From the NCBI GenBank assembly GCA_964533785.1, contig CAZHNG010000288.1, positions 1 through 8,708 of the forward strand: DNA of 8,708 nucleotides, read 5' to 3'. Below, in pieces: positions 1 to 5,955 of the stretch (positions within the stretch are counted from its first letter, which is position 1; every line of letters begins with the position of its first letter). Under the pieces are notes generated by a model. That model made no database searches and was not told where the DNA came from. It saw only the letters and a list, made by a program, of their open reading frames with translations. This DNA is from JANQRV01 sp964533785 (GTDB taxonomy: Bacteria > Bacteroidota > Bacteroidia > Chitinophagales > Saprospiraceae). The translations under genes were made by a program, and so were the position numbers.

Positions 1-31
1 ACATTTTTCATTCAAAAACGCTGGTGTCCTT

Positions 32-520
32 TTACCGGCAGACTGAACACCCTAAGTCTAATGTAGACTCCGGTCTGGTTGCTCCTAATAAAGTCAGTTT
101 TTTGGTATTCATATCAAAGAGCCAGTAGTCCCCGCGGGTATTCGTGCGCCAGACGCGTTGAGAGTTAGTAAAGACCAGCAATTTGTCCATATCCCCGGAC
201 CAGGAATAGCCTTCTACCGCCAAGGGATTGGTCCTCCCTTCAGGTACTAATTCCGACGCCATTACTAGGACCGAGCGCTCCTGTATTGCTATGTCGTACT
301 TCACAATATCACTGCCAGATATCCCCATACCGGTGGATCTTTCCAATTTGGTATAGGCGTTTCCATCTTCTAACCATTGGAAGGGACCTAAATAGTCCAT
401 CCGGAATTCACCAGAGAAGATCCGGTCTAAGGTTAACCGGGAGGGATCATCGGAGGTCGATTGTGCCCGGCTTAAAAATGGAAGAATGAGGATGAGAAGA
501 GCTGGAAAGAGTTTTTTCAT
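32..520 (-). CDS. S9B family (dipeptidyl peptidase IV-like) peptidase, amino-terminal fragment with broken frame
   Basis: This is the start of a secreted serine peptidase of the prolyl oligopeptidase/DPP IV family (S9B), whose members remove dipeptides from peptide amino termini. Residues 1-19 form a signal peptide ending SRA before Q20. What follows is typical of the family's amino-terminal propeller: LTLDRIFSGEF at 29-39, GPFQWLEDG at 45-53, then FTNSQRVWRTNTRGDYW at 117-133 and TRPEST at 148-153. In the family this last segment leads into a stretch like LMFAKFSPDG; here the frame instead reads LDLGCSVCR and stops at 32-34. A family-like peptide, GKRTPAFLNEKC, resumes in another frame up to base 1. 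The real gene is therefore probably much longer (S9B enzymes are usually 700-800 residues), with the Ser-Asp-His catalytic domain beyond the left edge. The break is either sequence error at a contig end or true decay. The start at 520 is well placed for the signal peptide and has an A-rich leader without a Shine-Dalgarno. Confidence 0.8.
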   Translation of the reverse strand: MKKLFPALLILILPFLSRAQSTSDDPSRLTLDRIFSGEFRMDYLGPFQWLEDGNAYTKLERSTGMGISGSDIVKYDIAIQERSVLVMASELVPEGRTNPLAVEGYSWSGDMDKLLVFTNSQRVWRTNTRGDYWLFDMNTKKLTLLGATRPESTLDLGCSVCR

Positions 521-747
521 ATTGTATTTGATTTATTGTAATTCGACTTATAATACAACATCCTAATAATTTGATAATTTACAAATAATACATTTAAAAT
601 GCAGTCATTTTATTTAAGAATTTCTGCTGATTATCAGAGCGTTGCTATTACCCATCTACCGTCTAGCCCTATTGACCTCTAAACTTGGGGGCAATTTCAA
701 TCACCGCTAATAACTCGAAGTTCTTTTTTCTTAGCGTTTTTCTATTT
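521..747. other. Intergenic spacer between the enolase-superfamily and S9B genes
   Basis: This 227-bp AT-rich spacer holds no credible gene. The left half (about 521-640) is very AT-rich and should contain the promoter of the S9B gene, but no convincing Bacteroidota -7 element (TAnnTTTG) paired with a -33 TTG can be placed. The right half contains copy 1 of the 46-bp repeat (691-736), which begins 12 bases beyond the stop codon of the upstream gene. Confidence 0.6.
691..736. repeat. 46-bp dispersed intergenic repeat, copy 1
   Basis: This segment matches 5826-5871 at 40 of 46 positions without gaps. The shared blocks are GCAATTTCAAT at the left end and CGAAGTTCTTTTTTCTTAGCG at the right end (last 21 bases, positions 716-736). 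It lies just after the stop of the enolase-superfamily gene. Read on the minus strand it has outer pairing CGCTAA/TTAGCG and inner pairing AACT/AGTT, so it may fold as a weak hairpin behind the gene. The motif TAAACTTGGGGGCAA at 680-694 joins it on the left; an inverted version of that motif lies at 5905-5920 near copy 2. Confidence 0.7.
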
Positions 748-2151
748 TTATTTTTTCTTAAATATACTTTCATAATGCGAGGAGGGCATAAAAATCCCCC
801 CGCTCCGCTCGTAAAATTCTTCCTCCGTTTCATACACTCCACTTTTCGTTGCTACCCAAGACTTATCTTTTGCAGGGTGATAACTTTTCATGGTCGCCCA
901 ATTCTTGTAATTCTGCCAGCCATTGGTCTCCTGCAATCCAAAGTCCAAACCAGGAAATGCAGGTAATCGTGCGGCCACACATTTATTCCAGTCTACCAAT
1001 ATAGGGTTTACGGTTAAATCGGCACAAAAGCAAGGCACCTGGTGCTCGTAGGCTACTTTTGCTATTTTCAGCGTCATACTCATCGTCTTGGCAATGGCCT
1101 TGACGGCAATAGAATTGTACCCCTGCTGTATCCTTTGCAGTGCATCTTCATCCGTATGGGCGCTCTCATCGGCCGCTACCCGCAAATCTCTTGCCGTTAT
1201 CTCATCTACCGAAAACTGGTTGCGCTCACCGAACGGTTCTTCCAGCACTGCAATTTGTTCCAAAGCACCGATCTTTTCAGCGTAATCCAAAAATTGCAGC
1301 AAAGTTTCTTTCTTATCATACCGGCCATTCGCATCAAAATAATAGGGAATCTTCCCATCTGGCGTATGAGGTGTTTTGTAATGGCCGATAGTTTCGTGAA
1401 TGGCTTTTAGGAAAGCTTTGTCTTTTTCCAGCATTTCCGACTGCGTACCGGGAGCACCGATCTTTATTTTCATAATAAAATAACCGGCATCCGCCAGTTT
1501 TTTGATTTCGGAGATGGGAGTACCGTAACCCAGTGCGGGAATACTGGCGACTTTTTGATGCCTGGCGGATAGCCCAGAACGGTAGTTTTCCGGGATCATT
1601 TCATCGAAGGTATTCAGGCCATTTTCGGCGGCATAGAGCAACCAGGCGGCATTGTCCAGCCCCACCATTGCGTTCAAAGCAAAGGTTTTGCGTAAGTTGG
1701 GATTGTTCGTAATGCGTTTCCCATAAGCATATACTTCGTCCAGCATGCCGTCTAATAGTTCAATCGGACTGGTAAAGGATTGCCCTTTTGCCATTTGCAA
1801 AGCCCGCTCACTAATGGCGTACATCAAAGCATTTCCCCCTTCTTCCGTATGGTTGGCAAAAACAGAAGCATCTGACCAGAGTACATTCTGCGTGCCCAAA
1901 CCGATCTTATGGATCCCGCTTTCGCTTTGAAGGTAGGCGATCGTCTGCCAAACGTTGGTCATCGCACTCCCCTTAAAGCCGAAAGGCCGGATTAAGGGTT
2001 CGCGTTCAAAGTTGGCATCCACTTTTTGAATGGCTATTTTTTTGCTTAACATAGGCTTATTGTCAAAGGATAATCCAGGAATAATAAAAGGAAAGGTTGC
2101 AGCAATACTGTTTTGAATAAAGGATCGACGATTGATGTTGTTGGTCTCCAT
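748..2151 (-). CDS. Mandelate racemase/muconate lactonizing enzyme family protein (enolase superfamily) with Tat-like leader
   Basis: This is an enolase-superfamily enzyme: it should abstract the proton alpha to a carboxylate using a divalent metal, giving racemisation, epimerisation, dehydration or cycloisomerisation. The length (467 residues) is slightly above the usual 350-450 because of a leader. NRRSFIQ at 6-12 followed by a hydrophobic stretch to about 28 resembles a twin-arginine signal. The barrel residues are visible in order: KIKIG with K228 and K230 (K230 the likely base), metal ligands D273 in YFDANGRYD, E304 in LEEPF and D328 in AADES, then K351 in AVKAIAK as the second base. A Lys on both faces places it in the muconate lactonizing/dipeptide epimerase-like subgroup rather than the His/Asp mandelate racemase subgroup. 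The substrate cannot be read from the sequence; dipeptide epimerase, sugar-acid or o-succinylbenzoate-like roles are all possible. It stands alone between spacers of 379 and 227 bp. The start at 2151 follows an A-rich leader and puts the RR motif in the right place. Confidence 0.9.
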   Translation of the reverse strand: METNNINRRSFIQNSIAATFPFIIPGLSFDNKPMLSKKIAIQKVDANFEREPLIRPFGFKGSAMTNVWQTIAYLQSESGIHKIGLGTQNVLWSDASVFANHTEEGGNALMYAISERALQMAKGQSFTSPIELLDGMLDEVYAYGKRITNNPNLRKTFALNAMVGLDNAAWLLYAAENGLNTFDEMIPENYRSGLSARHQKVASIPALGYGTPISEIKKLADAGYFIMKIKIGAPGTQSEMLEKDKAFLKAIHETIGHYKTPHTPDGKIPYYFDANGRYDKKETLLQFLDYAEKIGALEQIAVLEEPFGERNQFSVDEITARDLRVAADESAHTDEDALQRIQQGYNSIAVKAIAKTMSMTLKIAKVAYEHQVPCFCADLTVNPILVDWNKCVAARLPAFPGLDFGLQETNGWQNYKNWATMKSYHPAKDKSWVATKSGVYETEEEFYERSGGIFMPSSHYESIFKKK

Positions 2152-2530
2152 TTTATTTTTGTTTTTGCTGTGGCTTCAGCCAAATTAACGAACTATTGTA
2201 TTGACTAATACTACTTTGTTACTTTGATGGAAAACACTCAGAAAATAATATTTCATTCCATTATTGAGTTGGTTATGAATTTATTGAATTCAGGTGGTGT
2301 TTTGATAATCAAGTAAACGAATAATCACGGTTGTGGTGACAAAGACTTTTCGTCATCCCTAACCTACATTTTCTTACCCATGAGACAAATTCAATAATTT
2401 CCTTTTCTTCAAGATGACAAAGTAGATTTACTTAGTCGAGCAGATTTAGACCACTGGTAGCCGCCACACAATACATTCACAACCAACCCTTTACAGTCTA
2501 TCGTCTGGTATCTGGCATCTGCAGTCTTTC
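2152..2530. other. Intergenic spacer between Nudix and enolase-superfamily genes
   Basis: This 379-bp stretch contains no supportable gene on either strand. Next to the Nudix stop lies the degenerate 7-bp array (2496-2530). The part nearest the enolase-superfamily start (2152-2240) is AT-rich and should hold its promoter; the best -7 candidate on the minus strand is TTAATTTG, one base off TAnnTTTG, with no partner -33 element. TTTGATAATCAA at 2298-2309 recurs at 3038-3049, which may be chance in AT-rich sequence. Nothing else structured was seen. Confidence 0.6.
2496..2530. repeat. Degenerate 7-bp tandem array adjoining the Nudix stop codon
   Basis: Five consecutive 7-base units can be read: GTCTATC, GTCTGGT, ATCTGGC, ATCTGCA and GTCTTTC. 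All share TCT at positions 2-4, and the array ends exactly one base before the Nudix stop codon (2531-2533). On the minus strand the units follow NNNAGAY. No two units are identical, so this is either an old heptamer array or a structured spacer. The 7-bp period also occurs in the clean array at the right edge. Confidence 0.5.
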
Positions 2531-3010
2531 TTACTTCAACATTATCCGCTGGTACTTTCGGTAATACGCCAAACTTTCAAAGGCGGATAATTCATTGATC
2601 GGCAACTGGTGAATAACAGAGGTATCCGCAAACCTGGCTCTTTTGATTTCCGCTGTATCCTGAACCTGTATCTCTCCCGTCCACTGGTTTGAATAAAACT
2701 CAACCGTAAACGATTGAACAATATCACCATTGGGATAGGTAATGGTTTCTTTATCTGGATCCGTGCTTATCCCTATCACTTCTAATTGAAGTAATTGTAT
2801 TCCCGTTTCTTCCAGCACTTCCCTTTTTATACAATCTTCAATCGTCTCACCTTCTTCAATACCACCTGCGGGAAGACCTATTTTACCGTTGTTATTCTTT
2901 TCTACGACCAGTATCTCGTTGTGCTCATTCTCAACGATTATTCGTGCTGCCGGAAGGATGAATTTTTCCTTACCTATTTTTGCTCTTATTTTTTGGACGT
3001 AGTTTTTCAT
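2531..3010 (-). CDS. Nudix hydrolase
   Basis: This 159-residue cytoplasmic protein is a Nudix hydrolase, which cleaves a nucleoside diphosphate linked to another group. The Nudix box GX5EX7REUXEEXGU is complete: G49, E55, R63-E64, E67-E68 and G70-I71, so the metal-binding glutamates are present and activity is expected. The usual beta-strand before the box (IIVENEHNEILVVE, 24-37) and GLPAGGIEEGE are visible, and it has the length of a single-domain member. There is no extra zinc-ribbon or helicase domain. The substrate could be a nucleotide sugar, ADP-ribose, an oxidised nucleotide or a nucleoside diphosphate derivative; none is indicated. It has no signal peptide, unlike all its neighbours, so a direct role in the envelope enzymes is doubtful. 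Its start at 3010 has an AT-rich leader without a Shine-Dalgarno. It is separated from the gene upstream by a repeat- and hairpin-rich spacer, so it is probably transcribed alone. Confidence 0.93.
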   Translation of the reverse strand: MKNYVQKIRAKIGKEKFILPAARIIVENEHNEILVVEKNNNGKIGLPAGGIEEGETIEDCIKREVLEETGIQLLQLEVIGISTDPDKETITYPNGDIVQSFTVEFYSNQWTGEIQVQDTAEIKRARFADTSVIHQLPINELSAFESLAYYRKYQRIMLK

Positions 3011-3098
3011 TTGGATTTTTGACTTAACATTATAAGTATTTGATAATCAATTAAAAAAAGCACTTCGCGTCAAGTATAGCTTTGGGCTATGGTTATTT

Positions 3099-3138
3099 GG
3101 TTATAGGGTTATAGGGTTATAGGGTTATAGGGTTATAC
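3099..3138. repeat. 8-bp tandem repeat, about five copies of GGTTATAG
   Basis: Four exact copies of GGTTATAG (3099-3130) are followed by a fifth ending in C (3131-3138), and a related GGTTATTT stands just to the left at 3091-3098. The unit length is not a multiple of three and the array lies outside genes, upstream of the Nudix gene. An inverted GGTTATA match (TATAACC) follows at 3172-3178. Copy-number change by slippage is likely in such an array. Confidence 0.9.
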
Positions 3139-3188
3139 AAAATACGCCCAAGATTTATCCCCACATAACTTTATAACCACTTACGATC

Positions 3189-3210
3189 TTTGCAGTCTCC
3201 AGACTGCAAA
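3189..3210. repeat. Short palindrome (hairpin 1 of 3)
   Basis: A perfect 10-bp inverted repeat: TTTGCAGTCT (3189-3198) pairs with AGACTGCAAA (3201-3210) around a CC centre. It is the most distal of three hairpins following the cytochrome/propeller gene in its direction of transcription. There is no T-run of a classical terminator, so a REP-like element is at least as likely. Confidence 0.8.
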
Positions 3211-3214
3211 ACAA

Positions 3215-3261
3215 TATCCCATGGTCTCCGACCATTTTCGATGGTCGGAGACCATGGGATA
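3215..3261. repeat. Perfect 21-bp stem hairpin (hairpin 2 of 3)
   Basis: Arms 3215-3235 and 3241-3261 are exact reverse complements over 21 bases, with the 5-base loop TTTCG. Each arm is itself palindromic: ATGGTC-TCC-GACCAT at 3221-3235 and ATGGTC-GGA-GACCAT at 3241-3255. The unit is thus a palindrome made of two inverted smaller palindromes, the layout of a BIME-like REP pair. The transcript could fold as one long hairpin or two small ones. It lies 34 bases from the end of the cytochrome/propeller gene. Confidence 0.85.
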
Positions 3262-3266
3262 CTTAC

Positions 3267-3286
3267 ATCAAGTCGTGAGACTTGAT
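3267..3286. repeat. Short palindrome (hairpin 3 of 3) just after the cytochrome gene
   Basis: ATCAAGTC (3267-3274) and GACTTGAT (3279-3286) form a perfect 8-bp stem around the loop GTGA. It sits 8 bases beyond the stop codon of the cytochrome/propeller gene and is the first of three hairpins met by a polymerase leaving that gene. It could protect or end the transcript, although no U-tract follows on the minus strand. Confidence 0.75.
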
Positions 3287-3294
3287 ACATCAGC

Positions 3295-5583
3295 TCACAC
3301 CTTTTTATTTAAAGTATACCAAACTTCCCCGGACCACAACCTTTCCCCATCCCTGTTTACCAACTGTTCGCTCAACCGAAAATAAACCACAAACCCTTCT
3401 TTCAATCCAGGGATTACCAAAGCCACTTTTTTACGATCCGAAGAGAGTTTGATCTCCTGAATTTCCAATTCTTCCAGATCCAACTTCGGCCCGCCGTAAT
3501 GCCGGGTAGGCTCGTAACGCCATTGCTGAACCTGAAAGCCAGCAGCACTGATTTCCAGATCTGGATGCAAGGCCTCCGTCAATTCTATTTCAAAACCATT
3601 GCTTTGCACCCTCACGGCTAACATTTCAAAAGCACTTTCATCGGCAAATGCCAGGCGCTGCAATCCGTATTGATTGCCCCGCCAGCCCCAATTACCGTTC
3701 ATCCCTACACCACCCACGTATAAAGCGCCGTCCGGCCCCCAGGCCAGCCGGTTGATCCCGGCTTCCAGCCCCTGCGTAAAGCGAAATACACAACCTTGCC
3801 ACTGCCCGTTTATCTTTTCGAGGAAAGCACGTTTGAGGCCGCCGTGCGTTACCTCTCCGTACAGCATTTGACCCTGATAGGTTCCATTGGTAACGAATAC
3901 CGGTTGCCCCGGCGAATTCCCGATTTCATCCTGCGGCATCCAAACCGCCGGCGGTGATATAACCTTGCCTTCGTAACGATCTCCCGTACCGTATTGGCAA
4001 CCGTAGTAATGCCCTTCCTGAACGTGGATGATCTTACAGGCGGGCACCCATTGCCCCTGGTTTTCCGTAATAAAAAGATCACCCTGCGGACTAAAACCTA
4101 TTCCGTTGGGTTGCCGTACTCCATCCGCTATTATGCGATAGCTGCCATCAAGCCTCATTTCGATCGCTGTGCCCCGGTCAGGCAATTGAACTTCGTGCTC
4201 CATTAGGCGCATAGCCAGACCCAAAGTGGCATAGAATGCCCCATCCTGGTAAGCCAATCCGTAGGAGAATTCGTGAAAATCGGCCGACACATCAAACCCA
4301 TTACAGATGGTCCGATACTCATCGATAAGATAGTCCCCGTCCAGATCTATCAATTGCGTCAGTTCGTGCTTTTGCAATACAAAAATATCTTCTTCAACGA
4401 CTTTTAAACCAAGGGGTTCGGAAAGGCCGGCGGCAATTCTTTGAATGGCGACTTGATTGGTATCGCCCGTTTCTACTCCCGAAAGCCGGTAGACCGCTCC
4501 GATAGAATCCCAGGTAGAGACCAAGAGGGAACCATCGGGTAAGAAGTCCATCCCCCCTACCCTGGGCTTAAACCAGCTTGGCCGAATAGTACTCAATTGC
4601 AAACTCGGATGCAGGCCTTCCAAAGCAGCTCCGAAACCTGGTTTTGTTGAAGGTCGTTCTGCTTCTGGTGCTGCTTTCCGCTTAGCTGATTTCTTTTTGA
4701 AAGCTGGGCGGGGTTTTAAGGATAAAATGTAATTTACCATCCGCTGTAAATTGCCTTCCGTAAGCTGCGGATGAGGGTTCATCACCGTTTCCCCCCAAAC
4801 GCCTGATCCTCCACTTTTCACTTTTTGGACCAAGTAATCCAAATTATCTTCATTTTTCTCGTATCTGGCTGCTATTTGTTGGTAGGCGGGCCCGATAGTG
4901 TATTCCTGCATTTCGTGACAGGTATTGCAACCGCTGCGATCCAGCCACAGTAGATTGGCATTGTTCTCCGGTATTCGATCGACGAATTTGGGCATTGGCA
5001 CCAAGTCCAGTTCATAATCGATCGTAGTGGTTTCATTATTAGCCAGTTGATGATCCCGGTAAAAAACTTCCAGGTCACCTGCCATTGCTTTCACCTCAAA
5101 AATCCGGCGAAATAAGGTTTGTTCAATGTTAAACAGGGGTTGTTCACTAACTTTTACCGTAGTTCCATCCGCCAGTACTAATTCACAATGTATTACAATA
5201 GGATCTTTTTGTAAGGAATATCCTTTGAATTGAACTTTGACCAATACACTTTCTCCCCCTTTGATAACCTTCCAGGCTGGATGATCCGGGTTTTCCTCCA
5301 AATAAGTATTCCCCCAGCTTTCGGGCTGAACGGTTTTGACGTTGTTAAAGGCCGCACCGTCCCAGTGGACCCCTCCCCTCCAAAGTTTGTACAGGCTACA
5401 TTTTTCCGTATCGTAGGCCAAATATACATCATCTCCCACCCGGACCGTTGCCATTCGCGGCCTCTGATCCAATACGGAGCGGATAACCCTCGGTACTAAC
5501 CAACTGCTAATATCCTGGTCTTGCATTTTTGTTTCGCAACCAGAGATAACGATAATGAAAAATAGTATTGGCAATGGTTTCAT
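3295..5583 (-). CDS. Lipoprotein with cytochrome c domain fused to sorbosone/glucose dehydrogenase-like beta-propeller
   Basis: This 762-residue envelope protein appears to join an oxidoreductase fold to its own heme. MKPLPILFFIIVISGC is a lipoprotein signal with C16 as the lipidated residue. Residues about 25-200 form an amino-terminal beta-rich domain (WLVPRVIRSVLDQRPRM, LWRGGVHWDG) often seen beside such heme domains. A class I cytochrome c domain follows at about 205-290: CNTCH (C219, C222, H223) binds heme and M268 in VMNPHP is the likely sixth ligand. A Lys/Ala/Pro-rich linker (291-315) leads to a propeller at about 335-645 with GMDFLPDGSLLVSTW, H437 in FHEFSYGLAY, R490 in RQPNGIGFSPQGDLFITEN and a Ca-loop-like DLDGDYLIDE (413-422). 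H437 and R490 fall where soluble PQQ glucose dehydrogenases keep their catalytic His and Arg; cofactor use is inference. A beta-rich tail (650-760) ends the protein. The substrate is unknown; a sugar is likely from the neighbours. Spacers of 372 bp upstream and 284 bp downstream suggest a single-gene transcript. Confidence 0.88.
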   Translation of the reverse strand: MKPLPILFFIIVISGCETKMQDQDISSWLVPRVIRSVLDQRPRMATVRVGDDVYLAYDTEKCSLYKLWRGGVHWDGAAFNNVKTVQPESWGNTYLEENPDHPAWKVIKGGESVLVKVQFKGYSLQKDPIVIHCELVLADGTTVKVSEQPLFNIEQTLFRRIFEVKAMAGDLEVFYRDHQLANNETTTIDYELDLVPMPKFVDRIPENNANLLWLDRSGCNTCHEMQEYTIGPAYQQIAARYEKNEDNLDYLVQKVKSGGSGVWGETVMNPHPQLTEGNLQRMVNYILSLKPRPAFKKKSAKRKAAPEAERPSTKPGFGAALEGLHPSLQLSTIRPSWFKPRVGGMDFLPDGSLLVSTWDSIGAVYRLSGVETGDTNQVAIQRIAAGLSEPLGLKVVEEDIFVLQKHELTQLIDLDGDYLIDEYRTICNGFDVSADFHEFSYGLAYQDGAFYATLGLAMRLMEHEVQLPDRGTAIEMRLDGSYRIIADGVRQPNGIGFSPQGDLFITENQGQWVPACKIIHVQEGHYYGCQYGTGDRYEGKVISPPAVWMPQDEIGNSPGQPVFVTNGTYQGQMLYGEVTHGGLKRAFLEKINGQWQGCVFRFTQGLEAGINRLAWGPDGALYVGGVGMNGNWGWRGNQYGLQRLAFADESAFEMLAVRVQSNGFEIELTEALHPDLEISAAGFQVQQWRYEPTRHYGGPKLDLEELEIQEIKLSSDRKKVALVIPGLKEGFVVYFRLSEQLVNRDGERLWSGEVWYTLNKKV

Positions 5584-5656
5584 TGTCTGTGTAAATTAGT
5601 TTTGTCCGGCACGCTCTTAAGCTACCTCATTTAGAATCTAACTGTATTTACCTCTA

Positions 5657-5819
5657 TAAGTGGATGGACAATAATAACTTAAACTTATGACTGGCTCTTT
5701 TTCCGCTATACTTCGTTAGAAATACTCGCCAGAACTGGGCTATGCCTGCGTTTTCCGCCTCGTCTAGCGAAAAAATAGCCGTGGTCATAAAACTTAACTC
5801 ATCATTGTCCATCCACTTA
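5657..5819. mobile_element. 163-bp imperfect inverted repeat, MITE-like element
   Basis: The two ends are perfect 16-bp terminal inverted repeats: TAAGTGGATGGACAAT at 5657-5672 and its reverse complement at 5804-5819. Pairing continues imperfectly inwards: 5673-5691 with 5784-5803 (both reaching ATGAC), then 5693-5708 with 5765-5780 at 14 of 16 positions (GGCTNTTTTTNCGCTA). Arms are thus about 52 and 55 bp around a 56-bp centre. TA stands at both outer ends and could be a target duplication of the IS630/mariner type, but because TA is self-complementary it may simply be part of the repeat. No transposase is encoded. The best reading is a non-autonomous miniature element; a large structured RNA signal or attenuator is the alternative. 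Confidence 0.55.
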
Positions 5820-5825
5820 CTTGAG

Positions 5826-5871
5826 GCAATTTCAATTACCAAAAAGAACGCGAAGTTCTTTTTTCTTAGCG
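5826..5871. repeat. 46-bp dispersed intergenic repeat, copy 2
   Basis: It matches 691-736 at 40 of 46 positions, with GCAATTTCAAT at the left and the last 20 bases identical at the right. It begins 6 bases beyond the MITE-like element. Unlike copy 1, its middle makes a perfect hairpin (5841-5863). Both copies have the same orientation on the plus strand and both lie downstream of a minus-strand gene. Confidence 0.7.
5841..5863. terminator. Possible bidirectional terminator hairpin inside repeat copy 2
   Basis: AAAAAGAAC (5841-5849) and GTTCTTTTT (5855-5863) form a perfect 9-bp stem around the loop GCGAA. The A-run on one side and T-run on the other would give a U-rich 3' side on either strand. 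It lies about 93 bases after the TIM-barrel stop codon. The stem has few G-C pairs, so termination would be weak; it may be only a property of the repeat. Confidence 0.35.
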
Positions 5872-5955
5872 GTTCTTCGTGCCCTTTGCGGTGAGTAAAA
5901 GCCTTTGCCCCCCAAGTTTACCCGGCAGTACATCTAACCTCTGATATACATTCCA

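Larger units (their letters stand above)
5584..5955. other. Repeat-filled spacer between TIM-barrel and cytochrome/propeller genes
   Basis: This 372-bp spacer contains no credible gene. It holds the MITE-like inverted repeat (5657-5819) and the second 46-bp repeat (5826-5871). Beyond that lies GC-richer repeat-like sequence at 5872-5925 that includes an inverted copy of the TAAACTTGGGG motif (5905-5920). A 62-codon minus-strand reading frame at 5654-5842 only reads through the inverted repeat. The 73 bp next to the cytochrome/propeller start (5584-5656) should hold its promoter, unless that lies in the element itself; no clear promoter elements were seen. Confidence 0.65.

Noticed and set aside
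685..966. 93-codon plus-strand reading frame
   Set aside because: Two thirds overlap the well-supported enolase-superfamily gene on the other strand; the rest is repeat and AT-rich spacer.
1042..1410. 122-codon plus-strand frame opposite the enolase-superfamily gene
   Set aside because: It lies wholly within a gene with clear catalytic motifs on the minus strand, and its composition is that of an antisense shadow.
3099..3286. Possible CRISPR array in the repeat-rich spacer
   Set aside because: The repeats are contiguous 8-bp units and unrelated palindromes; there are no regular 25-40 bp repeats with unique spacers and no cas genes.
5654..5842. 62-codon minus-strand reading frame
   Set aside because: It is a read-through of the inverted repeat and has no family resemblance, leader or start context of its own.
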